Positions 25,769-33,825 of a DNA stretch of 64,000 nt are shown here, in pieces. The number at the start of each line of letters is the position of its first letter. Position 1 is the first letter of the stretch. The notes below the pieces were generated by a model, which was given only the letters and a program-made list of their open reading frames with translations, did not search any database and was not told where the DNA came from. The DNA is taken from the NCBI GenBank assembly GCA_022072505.1, contig JAJVHU010000031.1, forward strand, positions 42,083 to 106,082. Reading direction: 5' to 3'. The position numbers and the translations under genes are program-made. The DNA comes from Phycisphaerae bacterium. GTDB taxonomy: Bacteria; Planctomycetota; Phycisphaerae; UBA1845.

Positions 25769-26209
25769 ATGTTCGGGCGAGGCAAGGAAAAGTGGTATGC
25801 GGACGGGTTGCAGTTCTCCTGCACCCAGTGCGGCAATTGCTGCAGCGGACCTCCGGGGTATGTCTGGGTCACGAAGGAGGACATCCGCGCCATCGCCGCG
25901 CACCTTGGACGGGAAACCGGAACCCTCGATCGCTCCGAGGTTCGCGGCGTGGGCGGTCGCTACAGCCTGACGGAGAAACCGGGAGGAGATTGCGTCTTCC
26001 TCGATCGGCGCGACGGCAAAGCGTATTGCTCAATTTATCCGGTCCGTCCGGTCCAGTGCCGGACGTGGCCTTTCTGGGACGAACTGCTCAAGTCGAGGCG
26101 GGCGTGGGACGACGCGGCGAAATCCTGCCCCGGCATGAATCGAGGTCCGCATTACGGGTTTGTCGCGATCGAGGAGATCCGCATTCGCAACCGCCCCGGA
26201 AGTTCCTGA
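25769..26209 (+). CDS. YkgJ-family cysteine cluster protein
   Basis: 146 residues from the ATG at 25769; an ATG five codons earlier is possible. The motif CTQCGNCCSGPPGYVWVTKED followed by CVFLD, CSIYPVRPVQCRTWPFW and CPGMN gives the CxxCGxCC...C...CxxxP..C pattern of the YkgJ/Fe-S oxidoreductase-like family. These cysteines probably bind zinc or an iron-sulfur cluster, but the biochemical role of the family is unknown. The gene is short and isolated after a repeat-rich gap. Confidence 0.82.
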   Translation: MFGRGKEKWYADGLQFSCTQCGNCCSGPPGYVWVTKEDIRAIAAHLGRETGTLDRSEVRGVGGRYSLTEKPGGDCVFLDRRDGKAYCSIYPVRPVQCRTWPFWDELLKSRRAWDDAAKSCPGMNRGPHYGFVAIEEIRIRNRPGSS

Positions 26210-26405
26210 CCCGGGACAATGACCCAGCGCCCGCGCCGTGTATGCCTGATCCTGCGCTCTCTCCGATAAACAGACCCGCCACGCCGACCCGCCCGCCCCC
26301 GGCGACAGACTGAATTGAATAGTTGAGGCGAGGATACGACTGACCCCCCGAGCCGTCCGGCGGACGCACGCCGACTCCGGCGCGGGATCGTCCAAGGAGC
26401 CGGAG

Positions 26406-27773
26406 ATGACCGCGCTGCAACTGCCCGAACCGCCTGTCGCCGTCGCGCCGAAAACGCCGCCCGTCGCGGCGGAGTCTGAAACCGCATCGCCGCCGCGAGA
26501 GTCGTCAGAAGGACGATCGACGTTCACGCCGAAGGAGCCGCAATCGTTCAAGGAATGCGGACTGCCGGATTCGCTGGTCGAGTCGATCGTGTACAAACAC
26601 CTGCTCGCCGTGGGAAACAACACCGGTCGCGGGATCGCGCGGGAGCTGGCGCTGCCCGGCAAGGATCTGGTCACGCTGCTGGCCGACCTGAAGAACCGTC
26701 AGCTCGTCGTGTACAAAGGCAGCGCCTCGATGGGCGACTTCGAGTACACGCTGACCGAGGCGGGGCGCGAGCGAGCGAAAAAATACCTCGAGGAATGCAC
26801 GTACGTCGGCACGGCGCCGGTTCCGCTCAAGGACTACATCGACGCCGTCAAGGCGCAGACGATCGTGTCGGAGCACCCCACCGAGGAGAACCTCCGCGAG
26901 GCCTTCTCCGACCTGCTGCTGTCCCCCGACATCCTCGACCGCCTCGGACCGGCGATCAACTCCGGACGCGGCATGTTCCTTTACGGCTACCCCGGCAACG
27001 GCAAGACCAGCATCGCCGAGCGGATCACGAAGTGCTTCGGCACGTCGATCTGGATCCCGCGGGCCCTGTTCGTCGAGGGCGAAATCGTGCAGCTCTTTGA
27101 CCCCCAGGTGCATGAACCGGCCGGCGACGTCAAACCCTCGATCGTGAAGGGCGCCGCGGTCGACGCGCGCTGGATCCGCGTGCGCCGCCCGACGATCGTG
27201 GTGGGCGGTGAGCTGACGATGGACAGCCTGGACATGCAGATGAACCCGGTGACCAAGATCAGCGAGCCGCCGATCCAGCTCAAGAGCAACTGCGGCACGC
27301 TGGTCATCGATGATTTCGGGCGGCAGCGCATGAACCCGACGGAACTCCTGAACCGCTGGATCGTCCCGCTGGAGAAGCGCTACGACTTCCTCGCGCTCGC
27401 CAACGGCAAGAAGATCCAGGTTCCCTTCGACCAGCTCATCATCTTCTCGACCAACCTTGAACCCAAGCAGCTCGTCGACGACGCCTTCCTGCGCCGCATC
27501 CCCTACAAGATCAACGTTCCGGACCCCACCGAGGCCGAGTACACCGCGCTCATGCGCATCATGACCGACAAGTTCGGCATCGCCTTCAACGAGGCGGCCC
27601 TGTCGCATCTCATCGAGACGCACTACCGCAAGTGCAACCGCTCGCTGCGCTGCTGCCACCCGCGCGACCTGCTCCAGCAGATCATCAACCGGGCGAAGTA
27701 CCGCAAAGAACCGCCGGTCATGACCGTCGAGGCCTTCGACGCGGCGTGCTCGAACTACTTCACGCTGCTGTAG
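26406..27773 (+). CDS. AAA-family ATPase with N-terminal winged-helix-like region
   Basis: 455 residues; GGAG lies before the ATG. Residues 1-50 are low complexity. A segment (ESIVYKHLLAVGNNTGRGIA, ELALPGKDLVTLLADLKNRQ) looks like a winged helix. The ATPase core carries Walker A GYPGNGKTS, Walker B GTLVIDDFGRQ, sensor and arginine-finger regions (IIFSTNLEPKQLVDDAFLRR) and a C-terminal small domain (HYRKCNRSLRCCHPRDLL). The family is widespread in planctomycetes and deltaproteobacteria, often annotated only as ATP-binding protein. The partner is unknown and no neighbour suggests one. Confidence 0.8.
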   Translation: MTALQLPEPPVAVAPKTPPVAAESETASPPRESSEGRSTFTPKEPQSFKECGLPDSLVESIVYKHLLAVGNNTGRGIARELALPGKDLVTLLADLKNRQLVVYKGSASMGDFEYTLTEAGRERAKKYLEECTYVGTAPVPLKDYIDAVKAQTIVSEHPTEENLREAFSDLLLSPDILDRLGPAINSGRGMFLYGYPGNGKTSIAERITKCFGTSIWIPRALFVEGEIVQLFDPQVHEPAGDVKPSIVKGAAVDARWIRVRRPTIVVGGELTMDSLDMQMNPVTKISEPPIQLKSNCGTLVIDDFGRQRMNPTELLNRWIVPLEKRYDFLALANGKKIQVPFDQLIIFSTNLEPKQLVDDAFLRRIPYKINVPDPTEAEYTALMRIMTDKFGIAFNEAALSHLIETHYRKCNRSLRCCHPRDLLQQIINRAKYRKEPPVMTVEAFDAACSNYFTLL

Positions 27774-27822
27774 CGCTCCGGCGTGCCGCCCGCCCGGCGC
27801 GGGCCGGTGGTCTGCCGCGAAC

Positions 27823-28509
27823 CTAGAAGATGCCTGAGGCGAAGCCGTCGTCGGCGTGCGCGGCGACGCTTTCCTGGCGTCGAGGCTCGGGTTTGTCCGG
27901 TCGGGCGTCCCGCTCGCGCGGGGGAGCGGCGTCTCGTTCGCGCGGGGGGGCGGCGTCCCGCTCCGGACCGCGGTCCGCGCGCGGCTCGCGGGGCTGCTCC
28001 CGAGGCTTCGGCGGGTTGTAAGGCGCGTCCAGTCCGGCGGTGAACGACGGTTCGGACATGCGGTCGTCCGCGATCTCGGCTTCCGGTTCGGCGGCGTCAA
28101 CCGTCTCGCGCCCGCCGTCCGCCTCTTGCTCCGCGAGGTATTCCGCGAGTTCCTCCCGGTAGGCCTCGAGAATGACCTCCTGAATCATCTCGCGGCACTC
28201 CGTGTTGATCGGGTGGGCGATGTCGGTGTGCGACGCGGACCGCTCATGATGATTGTTGCGCGGCGCCGCGGGGTTCTGCTTGACGCCGCAGTCGGCGCAG
28301 AAATGCGAGCGGATCTCGTTTTTGTGACCGCACTGGTGACATCGTGAAGTCTTCTTGCGCGAGGGCATTGCCACGAACAACCCGGTCTGCCCTTCCACGA
28401 CTTTGATGTCCCGCACGACGAAGCAGTCGTCGATCGTCATCGTGCAGACGGCCTTGAGCCGGTCCTCTGATCGTTCGACGATGCGCACCCCGACCTCGGT
28501 GATTTCCAT
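27823..28509 (-). CDS. spoVG: SpoVG-family RNA/DNA-binding regulator with an inserted zinc ribbon
   Basis: 228 residues against about 90-100 for typical SpoVG. The SpoVG fold is split: residues 1-53 (MEITEVGVRIVERSEDRLKA, DCFVVRDIKVVEGQTGLFVA, MPSRKK) and 96-125 (DIAHPINTECREMIQEVILE). Between them sits a CxxC-(10)-CxxC ribbon, C57/C60/C71/C74. A disordered acidic and basic tail follows with a repeated RERDAAPP unit. SpoVG proteins bind nucleic acids and act as global regulators. It is the last gene of hslV-hslU-ispE-spoVG; ispE and spoVG are also close neighbours in Bacillus, which supports the assignment. Confidence 0.88.
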   Translation of the reverse strand: MEITEVGVRIVERSEDRLKAVCTMTIDDCFVVRDIKVVEGQTGLFVAMPSRKKTSRCHQCGHKNEIRSHFCADCGVKQNPAAPRNNHHERSASHTDIAHPINTECREMIQEVILEAYREELAEYLAEQEADGGRETVDAAEPEAEIADDRMSEPSFTAGLDAPYNPPKPREQPREPRADRGPERDAAPPRERDAAPPRERDARPDKPEPRRQESVAAHADDGFASGIF

Positions 28510-28526
28510 GCCGCTGCTCCTGGAAG

Positions 28527-29444
28527 CTATCCTCGCTCTTCAACCACCGGAGCGGAGGTCAAACCGCCGACCACCTCCGCCCGCAGCCCCAGCTTAGCGG
28601 CGTGAATGCGCTCTGCCAACCGTTTCGCGTCGGCTTCGTCGTCCAGCGGCGCAAACCACGTGGACCCCGCCCCGGTGAGGTGAAGCGTCCGTCCGAGCAG
28701 GCGCGCCGCCTGTTCCTTGAGCGCCTTCAGTCTCGGGTGGAGCAGGTACACCGACTCCTCCAGGTCGTTGTGGAGGCAGACGGAAAGCTCCGCAGCCGAG
28801 GTCGCTTGCAAGGCTTCCTCCGTCCGATCCTGCGGAGGTCGACGGCAGACGCGGCGGCGGAAGACGCCGTAAACGTCGGCGGTCGGAACGTGATCGTCCG
28901 CGTGAATCAGCAGGAAAAAGCCCCTCCACGCCAGGCGCACCGCCCGAACCTGCTCGCCGCGCCCGGTGATGACGGCGCTGGGAAGCTTCAGGAAAAGCGG
29001 CACATCGGACCCGATCCGCGCGCCTGCTGCGGTCAGAAGATCATCCGAGAGAGGAAGCCCCCACGCCGTCCGGGCGAGCCTCAGAGCGGCTGCCGCGTCG
29101 CTGCTCCCGCCGCCGAGCCCCGCTCCGATCGGTATTCGCTTGAATAAACCGACCGACAGGCCGAGGCGACACCCGGAGATTTCCCGCAGCGCCTCGACGG
29201 CGCGAACGACGAGGTTGTCCGGTCCGGAAAGGGCCGGAACATCGCAGGCGACCGACATCGCGCCCCCGGCGTCCGCCCGCGCGATCACCTCGTCGCACAA
29301 GTCGACGCCGCACACCAGCGATCGAAGATCGTGAAAGCCGTCCGGCCGGCGGCCGACGACGTGAAGCGTCAGGTTCAGCTTCGCCGGCGCCCGCAGTGAA
29401 AATTCGCGCGTCGTCGGACCGGCCTGGCGTTGCTCGTTCGTCAT
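28527..29444 (-). CDS. ispE: 4-diphosphocytidyl-2-C-methyl-D-erythritol kinase
   Basis: 305 residues, the usual length for IspE. It phosphorylates CDP-methylerythritol with ATP in the MEP isoprenoid pathway. GHMP-kinase motifs are clear: RAPAKLNLTLHVVGRRPDG at the N-terminus (catalytic Lys), the glycine-rich ATP loop PIGAGLGGGSSDAAAAL, and DVPLFLKLPSA plus a C-terminal LTGAGSTWFAPL segment. It lies between hslU and spoVG with short gaps (32 and 17 bp), so it is operonic. Confidence 0.93.
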   Translation of the reverse strand: MTNEQRQAGPTTREFSLRAPAKLNLTLHVVGRRPDGFHDLRSLVCGVDLCDEVIARADAGGAMSVACDVPALSGPDNLVVRAVEALREISGCRLGLSVGLFKRIPIGAGLGGGSSDAAAALRLARTAWGLPLSDDLLTAAGARIGSDVPLFLKLPSAVITGRGEQVRAVRLAWRGFFLLIHADDHVPTADVYGVFRRRVCRRPPQDRTEEALQATSAAELSVCLHNDLEESVYLLHPRLKALKEQAARLLGRTLHLTGAGSTWFAPLDDEADAKRLAERIHAAKLGLRAEVVGGLTSAPVVEERG

Positions 29445-29476
29445 GCGCCCCCGCGCCTCGCGGTCCGCTGCGCGGA

Positions 29477-30823
29477 TCAGAGGATGAACCGCTTCAGCCC
29501 CTCGTCTTTCGCCAACTCCGACAGCCGCTCGCGCACGTAATCGAGATCGATCCGAACCGTCGCCCCCCCGCGCTGAGGCGCGTCGAAGCTCAGATCCTCC
29601 ATCAATCGCTCCATCACGGTCGTCAGCCGGCGTGCGCCGATGTTCTCGAGCGACTGATTGACCCGGAAAGCGATCGACGCGATCTCCTTCAGCGCCTCGG
29701 GCGCGAATTCGACGCGCACCGCCTCGGTGCTCAGCAGGGCGACCTGCTGCTTCGTCAGCGCGTTCTCCGGTTCCGTGAGGATGCGCAGGAAGTCGGCCTC
29801 GGTCAGGTCGGACAGCTCGACGCGGATCGGCAGGCGCCCCTGCAACTCGGGCATCAGGTCGCTCGGTTTCGACTGGCTGAACGCGCCGGCGGCGATGAAC
29901 AACACGTGGTGCGTGTTCACCGGTCCGTGCCGCGTCGCCACCGTCCCGCCCTCGATGATCGGCAGCAGATCCCGCTGCACGCCCTGGCGGGAGACGTCCG
30001 GTCCGTGCGCGGCGCCCACCGACGCCAGTTTGTCAATCTCGTCGATGAAGACGATGCCGGACTCCTCCGTCCGACGGATCGCCATCTCGGTCACCTTCTC
30101 CCGGTCGATCAGCTTGTCGCAGTGCTCATCAAAGAGGATGCGCCGCGCCTCGCGGATCGGCAGGCGCTTCCGCTTCGGCTGGGCGGGCATCAGGCGTTCG
30201 AGGAAGTTCTGCACCTCCGGATCCACCTGGTCCATCCCGCCGAAGGTGGCGAACATCCCGACGGGCTGCACGCGGGATTCGGTCGCCAGCTCGACCGGGC
30301 GCTCCTCCAGTTCGCCGGATTTAAGCTGGGTCCGAAGCTTCTCCCGGTTGCGATGTCGGCGCTGCGCGGCGTCGCTCGAGGCGTCGTCCGGGGCGCGATC
30401 GGCTTCGGCGGGCGGCATCAGAAGGTCGAGCAGGCTCTCCTCCGTCAGGCGATCGGCCTCGATGCGGACCACCTCGGTCTGCTCGGTGCGCACCATCCGG
30501 ATCGCCAGTTCGAGCAGGTCGCGGATCATCGCGTCCACGTCGCGTCCGTGATAGCCGACTTCGGTGTACTTGGTCGCCTCGACCTTGATGAACGGCGCGT
30601 TCACCAGATGCGCAAGGCGGCGGGCGATCTCGGTCTTGCCCACGCCGGTCGGTCCGATCATCAGGATGTTGCTCGGGCAGATCTCCTCGCGCATCGCCTC
30701 CGGGAGCTGCATGCGCCGCCAGCGGTTGCGGACGGCGATGGCGACGGCGCGCTTCGCGGCGGGTTGTCCGACGATGTGACGGTCCAGAGCGGCGACGATT
30801 TCGGTCGGTGTCAGTGTCTGCAT
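29477..30823 (-). CDS. hslU: ATP-dependent protease ATPase subunit HslU
   Basis: 448 residues. HslU is the AAA+ unfoldase ring that feeds HslV. Walker A is GPTGVGKTE, Walker B and sensor regions GIVFIDEIDKLAS and LFIAAGAFSQSKPSDLMPEL follow, and the C-terminus ends in the conserved FIL tail that docks in HslV. The pore loop reads GYHGRDVD; in E. coli the equivalent is GYVG, so the valine is replaced by histidine. An intermediate domain rich in arginine and acidic residues (about 150-190) is present. It follows hslV by 28 bp. Confidence 0.95.
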   Translation of the reverse strand: MQTLTPTEIVAALDRHIVGQPAAKRAVAIAVRNRWRRMQLPEAMREEICPSNILMIGPTGVGKTEIARRLAHLVNAPFIKVEATKYTEVGYHGRDVDAMIRDLLELAIRMVRTEQTEVVRIEADRLTEESLLDLLMPPAEADRAPDDASSDAAQRRHRNREKLRTQLKSGELEERPVELATESRVQPVGMFATFGGMDQVDPEVQNFLERLMPAQPKRKRLPIREARRILFDEHCDKLIDREKVTEMAIRRTEESGIVFIDEIDKLASVGAAHGPDVSRQGVQRDLLPIIEGGTVATRHGPVNTHHVLFIAAGAFSQSKPSDLMPELQGRLPIRVELSDLTEADFLRILTEPENALTKQQVALLSTEAVRVEFAPEALKEIASIAFRVNQSLENIGARRLTTVMERLMEDLSFDAPQRGGATVRIDLDYVRERLSELAKDEGLKRFIL

Positions 30824-30851
30824 GAGAGAGGTCCGGCGCGGCGATCCGCCG

Positions 30852-31409
30852 TTATGCGAGGGCCTCGACGGTGATTTTGTGATTCGTGTACACGCAAAGG
30901 TCCGCGGCGATATTCAGCGCGCTCTCGACGATCCCCACGGGCGGCATCTCGGTGTGCCGCAACAGCGCCCGCGCCGCCCCCGTCGCGATCGCCCCGCCCG
31001 ACCCGATCCCCAGCACGCCGTCGTCCGGTTCGATCACGTCCCCGGACCCGCTGATCATCAAGGTCGCTTCAAGGCTGCAAGCGACGATCATCGACTCCAG
31101 CCGCCGCAGGACGCGGTCGGTCCGCCAGTCCCGGGCCAACTCGACCGCCGCCCGGCGCAGGTTCCCCTTGAAATGCTCCAGTTTCGTATCCAGCCGCTCC
31201 AGCAGGGCGAAAGCGTCGGCGGCGCCCCCGGCGAACCCCGCGATGACGTTTCCGTCGGCGAGGCGGTGAATCTTGTTGGCGTTGTGCTTTACGGCGTTCG
31301 GACCGAGCGAGACCTGCCCGTCGCCGCCGATCGCCACCGCCGTCCCTCGGCGGACCGAGAGGATCGTCGTCGACCGGAGGATCGCCGCACCGTCATGATG
31401 TGCCCGCAT
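30852..31409 (-). CDS. hslV: ATP-dependent protease peptidase subunit HslV
   Basis: 185 residues from the ATG at 31409, which fits the family length; longer frames exist but lack similarity. The core is STTILSVRRG, with the N-terminal nucleophile threonine expected after processing of a 13-14 residue leader, then AIGGDGQVSLGPNAVKHNA, ADGNVIAGFAGGAADAFALL and GNVLGIGSGGA-like IEPDDGVLGIGSGG. HslV forms a two-hexamer barrel protease. It is the first gene of the four-gene operon. Confidence 0.93.
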   Translation of the reverse strand: MRAHHDGAAILRSTTILSVRRGTAVAIGGDGQVSLGPNAVKHNANKIHRLADGNVIAGFAGGAADAFALLERLDTKLEHFKGNLRRAAVELARDWRTDRVLRRLESMIVACSLEATLMISGSGDVIEPDDGVLGIGSGGAIATGAARALLRHTEMPPVGIVESALNIAADLCVYTNHKITVEALA

Positions 31410-31412
31410 TCT

Positions 31413-31443
31413 TTGCATCCCGGACCCCGGCGGATCGTACAAT
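31413..31443 (+). promoter_or_regulatory. Candidate promoter of the lipoprotein gene
   Basis: TTGCAT and TACAAT with 19-base spacing lie 45 bp upstream of the lipoprotein ATG. The -35 box abuts the hslV start on the other strand. Confidence 0.4.
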
Positions 31444-31488
31444 GAGGGGATCGGTCGTCGTTCGACCGGGTTCCCGCATTGTGCGCGC

Positions 31489-31998
31489 ATGAACGTGATT
31501 GTCCAACCGGGAAGCCGAGAGGGATCAAAGCGCCGCGCCTCATCGGTTCGAGGCGCCCTCAGCGGCGTTTTCTTCACGGCCCTTGCCCTGTGCGGGTGCT
31601 CCTCCCCGGCGACGGCGCCGCCGACCCGAACTGCTCCAGCCGCGTCGGGCGACGTCTCGACGCCGCCTCCGCCCCCGCCCTCTCCGCCGGTCCAGGAGAC
31701 GCTCAGAATCCCGGTTCCGGACCCCGCTGAAGCCGAGCGGTGGCTGCACGTGGTGCGCGTCCGTGACGGCGCCGCCGGGGGCTGGGCGACGGCCGAGTTC
31801 GACCCCGTGCGCAACAAACTGACGATCCAGACCCAGGGGGTGCGGATTTTCCGGATCGACAAGGATCGGATCGGCATCGACTGGAGCCGTCCCGTCGTGC
31901 TGCGGATCGACGGCTACAACAGCCAGCTCCTTCCCCGCGACTCGGCGACGCTCACGTTTACTGTCACGCCGACGGGAGACTGGACGTTGAACGACTAA
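31489..31998 (+). CDS. Putative lipoprotein
   Basis: 169 residues. A basic N-terminus and hydrophobic stretch (GVFFTALALCGC) end in a lipobox LALC, with acylation expected at Cys36 or Cys38. A proline-rich spacer (PPPPPPSPPVQET) precedes a domain of about 95 residues with a beta pattern (WLHVVRVRDG, VRIFRIDKDRIGIDWSRPVV). No family is recognised. It is divergent from hslV and its stop codon coincides with the first base of the MITE-like element at 31998. Confidence 0.65.
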   Translation: MNVIVQPGSREGSKRRASSVRGALSGVFFTALALCGCSSPATAPPTRTAPAASGDVSTPPPPPPSPPVQETLRIPVPDPAEAERWLHVVRVRDGAAGGWATAEFDPVRNKLTIQTQGVRIFRIDKDRIGIDWSRPVVLRIDGYNSQLLPRDSATLTFTVTPTGDWTLND

Positions 31999-32078
31999 GA
32001 CGCTGTTTCAAAACCGAGCCGCGCCCGTCAGGAAGCGTTCTTTTTCCCGTCTGCACCGGCGGTTTTGCAACAGCGTCT
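31998..32078. mobile_element. MITE-like element, family A (complete copy)
   Basis: An 81-bp element with 19-bp terminal inverted repeats AGACGCTGTTTCAAAACCG and CGGTTTTGCAACAGCGTCT differing at one position. The interior has the family core AGCCGCGCCCGTCAGGAAGC. It begins exactly at the stop codon of the lipoprotein gene. Partial copies occur at 893, 2418, 25611, 57929 and 58131. Confidence 0.72.
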
Positions 32079-32125
32079 AACCCTCTCGCGTGACGCCGCG
32101 GGCGGCGGGGAGTAGGCTGCGCCGC

Positions 32126-33679
32126 ATGCGCCGTCGCCGCCGAGGCCATCCTGAGGAACGTTTGACCGGCGGCGCGTCCGAGGCGCAGGTGCTGACCGTC
32201 AGCGAGGTCACGCGGCGCGTCCGAGGGGCGCTGGAGTCGGCGTTTCCGGGACGTCTCCTCGTCGCCGGAGAACTCAGCAACTTCAAAATTCACGCCAGCG
32301 GTCATTCCTACTTCACGCTGAAGGACTCCGGGAGCGAGATCGCCTGCGTCATGTGGCGCAGCGCGGTCGCGTCGTTGAAGTTCCGGCCCGCGGACGGGCA
32401 GGAGGTGATCGTCGCCGGTTCGATCGAGGTGTTCGAGAAATCCGGGCGTTATCAGCTTTATGCGCAGCGGATCGATCCGCGCGGCGTGGGCGCTCTTGAA
32501 CTGGCGCTTCGTCAACTTCGCGAGAAACTCGAGAAAGAAGGCCTCTTCAGCCCGGCTCGCAAAAGACCGCTGCCGCGCTTCCCGAAACGGATCGGGATCA
32601 TCACCAGTCCGACCGGCGCGGCGATCCGCGACATGCTCCTGACGCTCGAGCGCCGGTATCCCTGCGTGGAGGTGCTTGTCCTTCCCGCGCGCGTCCAGGG
32701 GGACGGCGCGGCGACTGAAATCGCCGACGCCGTGCGGAAGATCAATGCCGCGTCCTCCGGGCTCGGCGGCGTCGATCTGCTCATTGTCGGGCGCGGCGGC
32801 GGTTCGACGGAGGATCTCTGGGCCTTCAACGAGGAAGTCGTCGTGCGCGCGATCGCCGCCAGCGCCGTTCCCGTCATCAGCGCCGTCGGGCACGAGACGG
32901 ATTTCACCCTCGCGGACCTCGCCGCGGACGTCCGCGCCGCGACGCCGACCGCCGCCGCCGAACTTGCGGTTCCCGTGCGCCTTGAGACGCTGGACGTTCT
33001 GGGCACGACGCTGCGGAGAGTCACCGTCGGCGCGCGGCGCCGGCTCGATCAGGACCGGCGGACGCTCTCCCACCTCGCCCGGCGCGCCCCCTTCCGCGAG
33101 CCGGAGCATCTGATCCGGCGGCGGGAGCAGCAGCTTGATGCGCTGCTCGCGGACGTTCTGCGCGCGCTCAACACCCGGTTTCATGATCGTCGCCGCAGAC
33201 TTCAGCGCGCCGAGCAGCTTCTTTCCCGGATCGCACCGGATGCCTGCGTCGCCGCGGGGACGCGCCGCCTTCACGAGCGCCTGACGCGGCTTCAGGTCGC
33301 GATGACGGGCCGCCTGCTCCGCCTCGCAAGGAACCTGGACCAGCGCGCCGCCCGCTTGCAGCGCGGCGCCCCCGCCGGACGAATGCCGCGACTGAACGAG
33401 TTGCTCATTGATGCGCGCCGCCGCGTCGCGCTGGCGTTGCGCCAGGGGCTGGACGCACGCCGCCGCCGCCTTGACGCGGCGGAGCAACTGCTCAACGCGC
33501 TCAGCTACCGCAGCGTGCTTCAGCGCGGTTACTCGATCACCCGTCTCAAAAAAGGAGGGTCGCTCGTCCGCGACGCGGCGCGCCTTTCCGACGGCGACCG
33601 CCTCGTGACCGAGCTGGCCGAAGGCGAAGTCGAGTCGCGCGTCGTCAACGCCCGACAGCGGGAACTCTTCGAGACCTGA
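32126..33679 (+). CDS. xseA: Exodeoxyribonuclease VII large subunit
   Basis: 517 residues from the ATG at 32126; the GTG at 32090 is an alternative. XseA with XseB degrades single-stranded DNA in both directions. An N-terminal OB fold is seen (VAGELSNFKIHASGHSYFTL), followed by the catalytic domain (IGIITSPTGAAIRDML, VGRGGGSTEDLWAFNEE, SAVGHETDFTLADLAADVRA) and a long coiled-coil region rich in arginine and leucine, ending RGYSITRLKKGG. No xseB is seen in the window. Confidence 0.92.
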   Translation: MRRRRRGHPEERLTGGASEAQVLTVSEVTRRVRGALESAFPGRLLVAGELSNFKIHASGHSYFTLKDSGSEIACVMWRSAVASLKFRPADGQEVIVAGSIEVFEKSGRYQLYAQRIDPRGVGALELALRQLREKLEKEGLFSPARKRPLPRFPKRIGIITSPTGAAIRDMLLTLERRYPCVEVLVLPARVQGDGAATEIADAVRKINAASSGLGGVDLLIVGRGGGSTEDLWAFNEEVVVRAIAASAVPVISAVGHETDFTLADLAADVRAATPTAAAELAVPVRLETLDVLGTTLRRVTVGARRRLDQDRRTLSHLARRAPFREPEHLIRRREQQLDALLADVLRALNTRFHDRRRRLQRAEQLLSRIAPDACVAAGTRRLHERLTRLQVAMTGRLLRLARNLDQRAARLQRGAPAGRMPRLNELLIDARRRVALALRQGLDARRRRLDAAEQLLNALSYRSVLQRGYSITRLKKGGSLVRDAARLSDGDRLVTELAEGEVESRVVNARQRELFET

Positions 33680-33779
33680 GCCGCCGACGTCGAACGCCGG
33701 TCCCGCCGCATGTGACACCGTCGCCCGTTCCGACGCCCGCGGCGCGTGCCGGAGATCGCGAACATGACTCAGGTCGCGC

Positions 33780-33793
33780 AAAAAAAAAAAAAA
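33780..33793 (+). repeat. Homopolymer of 14 adenines
   Basis: A run of 14 A in the 146-bp gap after xseA, striking in a genome this GC-rich. It could be part of a termination or length-variable site, or an assembly uncertainty. The gap has no gene. Confidence 0.6.
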
Positions 33794-33825
33794 CCGCTTG
33801 AACGTGTGAGCCTGCCGCCGCGCCG

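Noticed and set aside
26310..26330. AATTGAA-AGTT motif upstream of the AAA ATPase, fusA-like and thioredoxin genes
   Set aside because: Similar short strings occur near 26313, 44090 and 13470, but with different distances and orientation. Too weak for a regulon claim.
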